From Photobacterium swingsii (GTDB taxonomy: Bacteria > Pseudomonadota > Gammaproteobacteria > Enterobacterales > Vibrionaceae), in the NCBI RefSeq assembly GCF_024346715.1, contig NZ_AP024853.1, positions 1,674,001-1,738,000 of the forward strand: a stretch of 64,000 nucleotides of DNA, written 5' to 3'. The position numbers and the translations under genes are program-made. The notes below the pieces were generated by a model. It had not been told where the DNA came from. It saw only the letters and a program-made list of their open reading frames with translations, and did no database searches. This document shows positions 59,534-64,000 of the stretch, piece after piece; position 1 is the first letter of the stretch; each line of letters begins with the position of its first letter.

Positions 59534-61157
59534 ATGTTTAAGAGAATAACTGTGGTTCTGATCGTATTGTTAACGATCTTTGTATCTTTGATGATTTCGT
59601 ATAATGCTTTTTCGATGTTTGGTGCAATGCGCGATCAAAATAAGGTTAGGGTTGAACAAATCCTTCAAATACAAAGTCAGGTTGTAAACAAGTTAGAAGC
59701 ACTTGCCAAAAATGGTTATTTATCTGAGACCTCCGCAAAGAAAGTTGCGCTTGAGATCTTACGAAGTATTCAATATTCAGATAATGAGTATGTATGGACG
59801 GCTACACGTGATAACCAAGGTCTATTGCGGTTTATTTCAGCACCATCAGACCCACAAATTCATGATAAGTCGTTTAGTGAAATTGTAGGTGAACAGACAG
59901 AAGTTGCGTTGATGTCTAATATGTTGAATAAAGCGAGTAATACACCAGTCAATTATGTTTGGCAGTCGACTAACGGTGATGTCACGACAGACATTAACAG
60001 CGTAGCGATCAAGACAGGGGACTGGGGATGGTTCCTAGGCAATGGTGTGCAAGATCATGAAATCAAAGAAGAGATTAAGGTCACTTTACTTTACAACATA
60101 GCGATTACGTTTCTACTGTACGTTAGCGTAGTGGCGATCATGTATTTTGTTATTAAGCATGAACTAAAAGGGATTAGCCCAATAACGAGGTTTATTGGTG
60201 CTATGGCTTCGGGGGATTTTGAGCGATTGAAGGTTATAAAATCAGGTAATGAGCTTGATATTATCGCTAATTCACTTGAAGAGTTACAGCTTCGTGTTCG
60301 CTCTATCGTTTCGTTATCAGCCCATCATATGTCGAGTATACAAGAGAGTCAGCAACGTCTGACGGACATAGTACACGTCAACATTGAAAACTCTGAGTAT
60401 TCGTACACTGAAATTGAACAAGTGGCTACGGCTGCCACCGAACTTTCTGCGACAGCCTCGGAGATTGCACTGAATGCGCATGAAGCTGAAGATGCTGCGG
60501 TCACTGCGATTGAAGTGATAGAAGAAAGCAGCAGTATGATTATTCGTGCTGAAGAGATCACGTCTCAAGTTAATGACTCTATTCTTGCGTCATCTGAAAT
60601 TGTTCATGGATTACGTAATTATTCTGAAGATATTGTTTCTGTGATCCAAGTGATCAATAACCTGTCAGATCAAGTGAACTTACTGGCACTCAATGCCGCG
60701 ATTGAAGCTGCAAGAGCGGGTGAGGCCGGGCGAGGTTTTGCAGTTGTTGCTGATGAAGTGCGCTCATTAGCAGGTAAAACGCAGCAAGCCACCGTAGGCA
60801 TCCAGGAGATTATTGATAATTTACAAAAAAAACTCGATAGAAGCTGATGTAAGCATGAAAGAAAACGTGTCCATGGTAAATGCATCTAAGCAGATCATCA
60901 CTGATTTTACGTTTGCGTTTGAAAATATCTCCGCAAAAATTAGTGAAATCTCAAATGTGAATGCCTTGGTTGCGACCGCAACGGAAGAGCAATCTTCTGT
61001 GACAAAAGATATCTCTGAACGGATCGAAGGTATCAACAGTGCGGTTAATACCAATGTAGATAATAGTAAGGAGACATCTTTTATCAATAACACGATCACT
61101 GCATCTGTTAGTGAGTTAAAAGATGAGATGAGCTTCTTTAAAGTTGCTGAATCTTGA
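59534..61157 (+). pseudogene. Cache-domain methyl-accepting chemotaxis protein, frame broken at an A8 tract
   Basis: The first frame (59534-60847, 437 residues) contains TM1, a single-Cache sensor (NEYVWTATRDNQGLLRFIS, DWGWFLGNGVQDHEI), TM2 near 184-208, HAMP, and the MCP hairpin (LSDQVNLLALNAAIEAARAG, FAVVADEVRSLA). It then stops soon after IQEIIDNLQKK. The expected C-terminal half continues in another frame (about 60842-61157: SIEADVSMKENVSMVNASKQ onward to the usual end). Reading seven instead of eight A at 60835-60842 restores one protein of about 540 residues. This could be a true pseudogene, a phase-variable or slippage-corrected gene, or a sequencing error. Confidence 0.85.
60835..60842 (+). 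repeat. A8 homopolymer at the chemoreceptor frameshift
   Basis: Eight adenines in TTAC-AAAAAAAA-CTCG, exactly where the chemoreceptor reading frame shifts by one. Such tracts support replication slippage and transcriptional slippage. Confidence 0.9.
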
Positions 61158-61211
61158 TTGTCAAAGGTCGTCCCATTGTCCAAAAAGTCTCTACAAGAGT
61201 CATTTTCTATA

Positions 61212-61514
61212 ATGGCTAGTAAATCAATTGCTAGATATGGTTATTTTTCTCTCGACTCTATCGTGCAATGTAAAATTAAACATAGAAATAACAAAATACA
61301 GATAAATCTTGTAACAAGAAAGAAGCTTGTGCCTTTTAGCTGCAATAAGCAAAGCCAAGGTCCGAATGTTGTTACTGACAAACAAATTGAGTCTGAAAAG
61401 ATAGACCCATTAGAACCTACGAATAGTCGGCTTTCCAGTTATCGACTGGCAGGTCTCTTGAGTGAGGTCTTTTCATTGAAGAAAAAATTAAATTTAAAAA
61501 ATAAGAAGAGCTAA
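61212..61514 (+). CDS. Possible small basic protein
   Basis: Unrecognised ORF of about 100 residues if started at ATG 61212; an earlier TTG at 61158 follows the chemoreceptor stop in the same frame. It is strongly Lys/Ser-rich, with RYGYFSLDSIVQCKIKHRNN, a central NKIQINLVTRKK and a KKKLNLKNKKS end. No clear ribosome site and no domain are seen. It could be a real small gene or chance coding in A+T-rich DNA. Confidence 0.35.
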   Translation: MASKSIARYGYFSLDSIVQCKIKHRNNKIQINLVTRKKLVPFSCNKQSQGPNVVTDKQIESEKIDPLEPTNSRLSSYRLAGLLSEVFSLKKKLNLKNKKS

Positions 61515-61578
61515 GAAAAACTATCTTAGTCATATTTGTATTTGCTAGGTGATTTCATTCCAATATAAAAGGGAAGTC

Positions 61579-62580
61579 ATGTTCAAGAAGTTATGCTTAT
61601 TTGTGTGTACGCTGCTACCTTGTGTTGCCTGTGCTTTTGGTGGTGTTACATTAAGTGATCGTTTAGATAACCTTAACGATGTTAGTATTCAGAATGATCT
61701 TATCCGAAACCACATTGAAGCGGGTGGTTTTGAATATGTTTTTAATTTGTATCAGCAATTAGAACAAGAAAGAACGAATGTTGAGTATTTTAGTCCGAGT
61801 GTTGGTATTGGGGATATTGCGAATAGACTCCTTATTGCTCAAAAATTATTAACACATACAACCTATGATGTTATCACGTCGAATACAGGTAAGATCTTGC
61901 CTGTCGATAGTGATATTAAACCTGGTGGCATTATCGTATTAGGAGTAACACCTCAGTTAGGTATCTTAGAAAGCCGTTTAGATCAGGCATACAAGCTAGC
62001 AATCCTCTATCCAAACATCCCTATCATAGTGTCTGGAAAAGGAAGGAAAAGTGGAGTGGTTGAAGCTGACTATATGTACAATTATCTTGTTGCCAAAGGC
62101 ATAGATAGCCACCGAATTTTCAAAGAAAGTGAATCAGAAGATACGGTTGGAAATGCTGTGTTTACTTACTTTACGATAGTGCAAGAAGCTTCACTTAAAG
62201 GTATCAATCAATGGTTGATTGTGACGAATAACTTTCATGCAATGAGGGCGTTATTTAATTTTTCTCGTGTATTTCCGCTTGATCATAAAATAGCAGTTTT
62301 TTTGGCTCCTTTGTTATTAGATGGTGTTCAGAGAGCTGATCAGGATAAAATACTCGAAGGGTTAATTACGAGTGAGATCAGTACGGATTCAAATCAACAG
62401 TTTTTAGAATTACTTGAACAAGCTTGGTTTAATGCTGACAGCTATTCATTCGAGCATAATGATATATCAGGGCAACCTTGTGCGATTCTAAATGAAGTTC
62501 TGTTTAAACACGCTTTGTATAAAGATAAGCTTGTAACACTGACAATGACTTTTCAGTGTGTAATGGGATTGAATAGTTAG
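61579..62580 (+). CDS. Exported DUF218 (YdcF/SanA-like) protein
   Basis: 333 residues from ATG 61579 (AAAAGGGAAG upstream). Signal peptide to about residue 18 (CVACA-FGG). The central DUF218 domain shows GGIIVLGVTPQLGILESRLD, YPNIPIIVSGKGRKSGVVEA, SESEDTVGNAVFTYF and WLIVTNNFHAMRALFNF, the usual order of family motifs. Family members are linked to envelope and peptidoglycan functions. Here there is a signal peptide but no other membrane helix, so it should be periplasmic. It has three cysteines in the mature part or C-terminus (QPCAIL, FQCVM). Confidence 0.82.
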   Translation: MFKKLCLFVCTLLPCVACAFGGVTLSDRLDNLNDVSIQNDLIRNHIEAGGFEYVFNLYQQLEQERTNVEYFSPSVGIGDIANRLLIAQKLLTHTTYDVITSNTGKILPVDSDIKPGGIIVLGVTPQLGILESRLDQAYKLAILYPNIPIIVSGKGRKSGVVEADYMYNYLVAKGIDSHRIFKESESEDTVGNAVFTYFTIVQEASLKGINQWLIVTNNFHAMRALFNFSRVFPLDHKIAVFLAPLLLDGVQRADQDKILEGLITSEISTDSNQQFLELLEQAWFNADSYSFEHNDISGQPCAILNEVLFKHALYKDKLVTLTMTFQCVMGLNS

Positions 62581-62601
62581 TTTATCTCTAGTGGAGTAGA
62601 A

Positions 62602-62643
62602 AACTGCTGGGTACTTAAATTTTCATTACCCAGCAGTTATTTT
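62602..62643. terminator. Terminator between the DUF218 and VOC genes
   Basis: Perfect 12-bp stem AACTGCTGGGTA (62602-62613) / TACCCAGCAGTT (62627-62638), then ATTTTG. It probably acts in both directions. Confidence 0.82.
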
Positions 62644-62737
62644 GCCTGCTATTTTCTTGAAATAACATCTGATCTAAGCATTACGTTGGGGGACGCATTG
62701 CTTATTCTCACTCAGGGCAAAATAGGGTTATAGCGGT

Positions 62738-63127
62738 TTACGCTGTAATTTCTAATCGGTTGTTTTCAGGATCAAGCACCGTACTTTCGTAATAGCCATC
62801 CCCCGTTCTTCTTGGCCCATCAAGTACCTCATAACCATCATGTTGTAGGCGTTTTGTGAGATCATCCACTTGCTCTTCTGAGCCCAATGAAAAAGCAATG
62901 TGAATTAAACCTGTATGCTGTTGATAAGGATTGTTAGCGTTTGCAGGGATATTACCCATCTGCATAATTTCTAACCGTGCACCAGAATCAAACGTCAGAA
63001 AGTAGGATGAGAAGCCTTTGGCCGTATTCACATACATGTCATTGTGCGTAGCATTGAAGTAGTGAACGTAGAACGCTTTCAGTGTTTCTATATCTTTAGA
63101 CCAGAGTGCAATATGTTCGATTTTCAT
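62738..63127 (-). CDS. VOC-family (glyoxalase/dioxygenase-like) protein
   Basis: 129 residues from minus-strand ATG 63127, correctly spaced after GAGGA; an ATG 6 bp upstream is too close. It has two beta-alpha-beta-beta-beta modules. Putative metal ligands are the His of MKIEHIALWS, the His of TGLIHIAFSL, and glutamates in RLEIMQMG and RLEITA. This fits glyoxalase-I-like members; the substrate is unknown. Single-domain length is typical. Confidence 0.88.
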   Translation of the reverse strand: MKIEHIALWSKDIETLKAFYVHYFNATHNDMYVNTAKGFSSYFLTFDSGARLEIMQMGNIPANANNPYQQHTGLIHIAFSLGSEEQVDDLTKRLQHDGYEVLDGPRRTGDGYYESTVLDPENNRLEITA

Positions 63128-63294
63128 AATCATTCCTCGGTGAACTCAGGCTATTATGTGATTAAAAGTAGGAACGAAAAAGAGTCAGGTTTATTTAATA
63201 TAGTGCCGCATTTATCGTTTCAGAGCAGGAAAACTAGGATAAATTGCCGCTTTTAACTAAAATACGGCAAAAATAAAAGGCTAAGGTGCTTGTT

Positions 63295-64000
63295 TTGCAG
63301 GAAGTGAAACTATTTCGTTATTATTCAAGGTTAATCCCACTTGGTGTCAAAGAAGAATTATTACTGACCCTGAGTGAGGTTGCGGACAAGTTGAGCTCCA
63401 GTTTACGTCATGCACGTAATTTATTGGGGCAAATGCAGGAAGCAAACTGGCTAACATGGCAACCGAGTGTTGGAAGAAACCAACGCTCAATACTGACACT
63501 GCACCTTGGGCTTAAAGAGTTACAACAGATAATTGCGTTGCAGTTCGTGGAGCAGGGCTCTTATGATAAAGCCTTAGAGATGCTTGACGGTAATCAGCAG
63601 TGGTTTGGTTCCTTGCTAAAAGATACGTCGGGTGCCAGTCAGCGCTTGGGGGAGTTGCATTTACAATTAACCTATTATCGGCCATTTAGTAGAATTGTAC
63701 CGCATGAACCACAGCGTAATAGCGAGCGCTTTTTTTTACGTCAAATATACAGTTGCCTTGTTCGCTGCGATGCCGATGGCCATATCGAAGCTGATCTCGC
63801 TCATCATTGGCAGCATGATAGTAGTGCTAAGTGTTGGAAGTTTTACCTCCGCCGAGGCTTAACCTTCCATGATGGACGTGAAATAACAGCGCCGTTGATC
63901 GCGCAGCTGATCACTAAGCTACAAGAGCAATCTAGTTACCAACAGGATTTAGCGCATCTAGCGTCAGTAACTGCAACACGTGAGCACACCTTAGTTTTTG
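63295..64000 (+). CDS. SgrR-like transcriptional regulator (3' end beyond the window)
   Basis: Partial, at least 235 residues, running off the right edge. The start is uncertain: TTG 63295 is well placed after AAGG, while GTG 63286 and GTG 63304 are alternatives. The N-terminus is a winged-helix DNA-binding domain (LTLSEVADKLSSSLRHARNL, EANWLTWQPSVGRNQRSILT). A solute-binding-protein-like domain follows (LQLTYYRPFSRIVPHEPQRN, EADLAHHWQHDS, RRGLTFHDGREITA). This matches SgrR of E. coli, which senses sugar-phosphate stress. Whether this copy controls an sgrS-like RNA cannot be judged here. Confidence 0.88.
   Translation, partial: MQEVKLFRYYSRLIPLGVKEELLLTLSEVADKLSSSLRHARNLLGQMQEANWLTWQPSVGRNQRSILTLHLGLKELQQIIALQFVEQGSYDKALEMLDGNQQWFGSLLKDTSGASQRLGELHLQLTYYRPFSRIVPHEPQRNSERFFLRQIYSCLVRCDADGHIEADLAHHWQHDSSAKCWKFYLRRGLTFHDGREITAPLIAQLITKLQEQSSYQQDLAHLASVTATREHTLVF

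Overview
This window looks like a chromosomal segment of a marine gamma-proteobacterium of the Vibrionaceae, most likely Photobacterium or a close relative. That is inference, based on ToxR-type membrane regulators, families common in Vibrionaceae (DUF3283-, DUF3316- and DUF1496-like proteins, a SigZ-type ECF sigma factor), many chemotaxis and c-di-GMP genes, and moderate to low G+C. No phage, transposase, integrase, CRISPR array or rRNA operon was seen. Two tRNA genes (Ser-UGA, Asp-GUC) lie near the middle.

Region 1 (1-13.6 kb): a ToxR-like regulator and a membrane-anchored partner, then a gap of about 680 bp without genes, then a complete choline-degrading microcompartment operon of the GRM2 (type II cut) kind. 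Its order is three BMC-H shell genes, acylating aldehyde dehydrogenase (cutF), BMC-P vertex protein, alcohol dehydrogenase (cutO), a long choline trimethylamine-lyase (cutC), its radical-SAM activase (cutD), a BMC-H with a long repetitive tail, PduL-type phosphotransacylase (cutH), a flavoprotein-like protein and two overlapping SMR transporter genes. Choline is cleaved to trimethylamine and acetaldehyde inside the shell. Acetaldehyde is then split into ethanol (CutO) and acetyl-CoA/acetyl-phosphate (CutF, CutH).

Region 2 (13.6-33.7 kb): small conserved proteins (DUF1496, an unlisted 54-residue ORF, YfcZ-like, DUF3316), a RecQ-like helicase, a chemoreceptor, a PAS-GGDEF cyclase, a LysR regulator, two adjacent GTPase genes, murQ, a five-gene operon (LolA-like periplasmic protein, two FtsX-type permeases, LolD-type ATPase, outer-membrane barrel), an EamA transporter, a DUF4442 thioesterase with a FadR-like operator, and an AraC regulator.

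Region 3 (33.7-46.9 kb): VanZ-like and other small proteins, a His-rich periplasmic protein, a TPR-GGDEF cyclase, GltS-like, MFS and BCCT transporters, a lipoprotein, DUF2164, DUF808 with an octanucleotide tandem repeat at its stop codon, and a YebC/YeeN-type protein.

Region 4 (47-56.6 kb): tRNA-Ser and tRNA-Asp; an iron-linked set (short SbmA-like transporter plus TonB-dependent receptor; a Mn/Fe NRAMP transporter and a DUF6176 protein, with Fur-like boxes); a NemR-curA pair with two matching operators; sigZ.

Region 5 (56.6-64 kb), visibly A+T rich: a ToxR-like regulator with two small envelope proteins, a divergent EAL protein, a Cache chemoreceptor interrupted at an A8 tract, a DUF218 protein, a VOC-family protein, and the start of an SgrR-like regulator that runs off the window.
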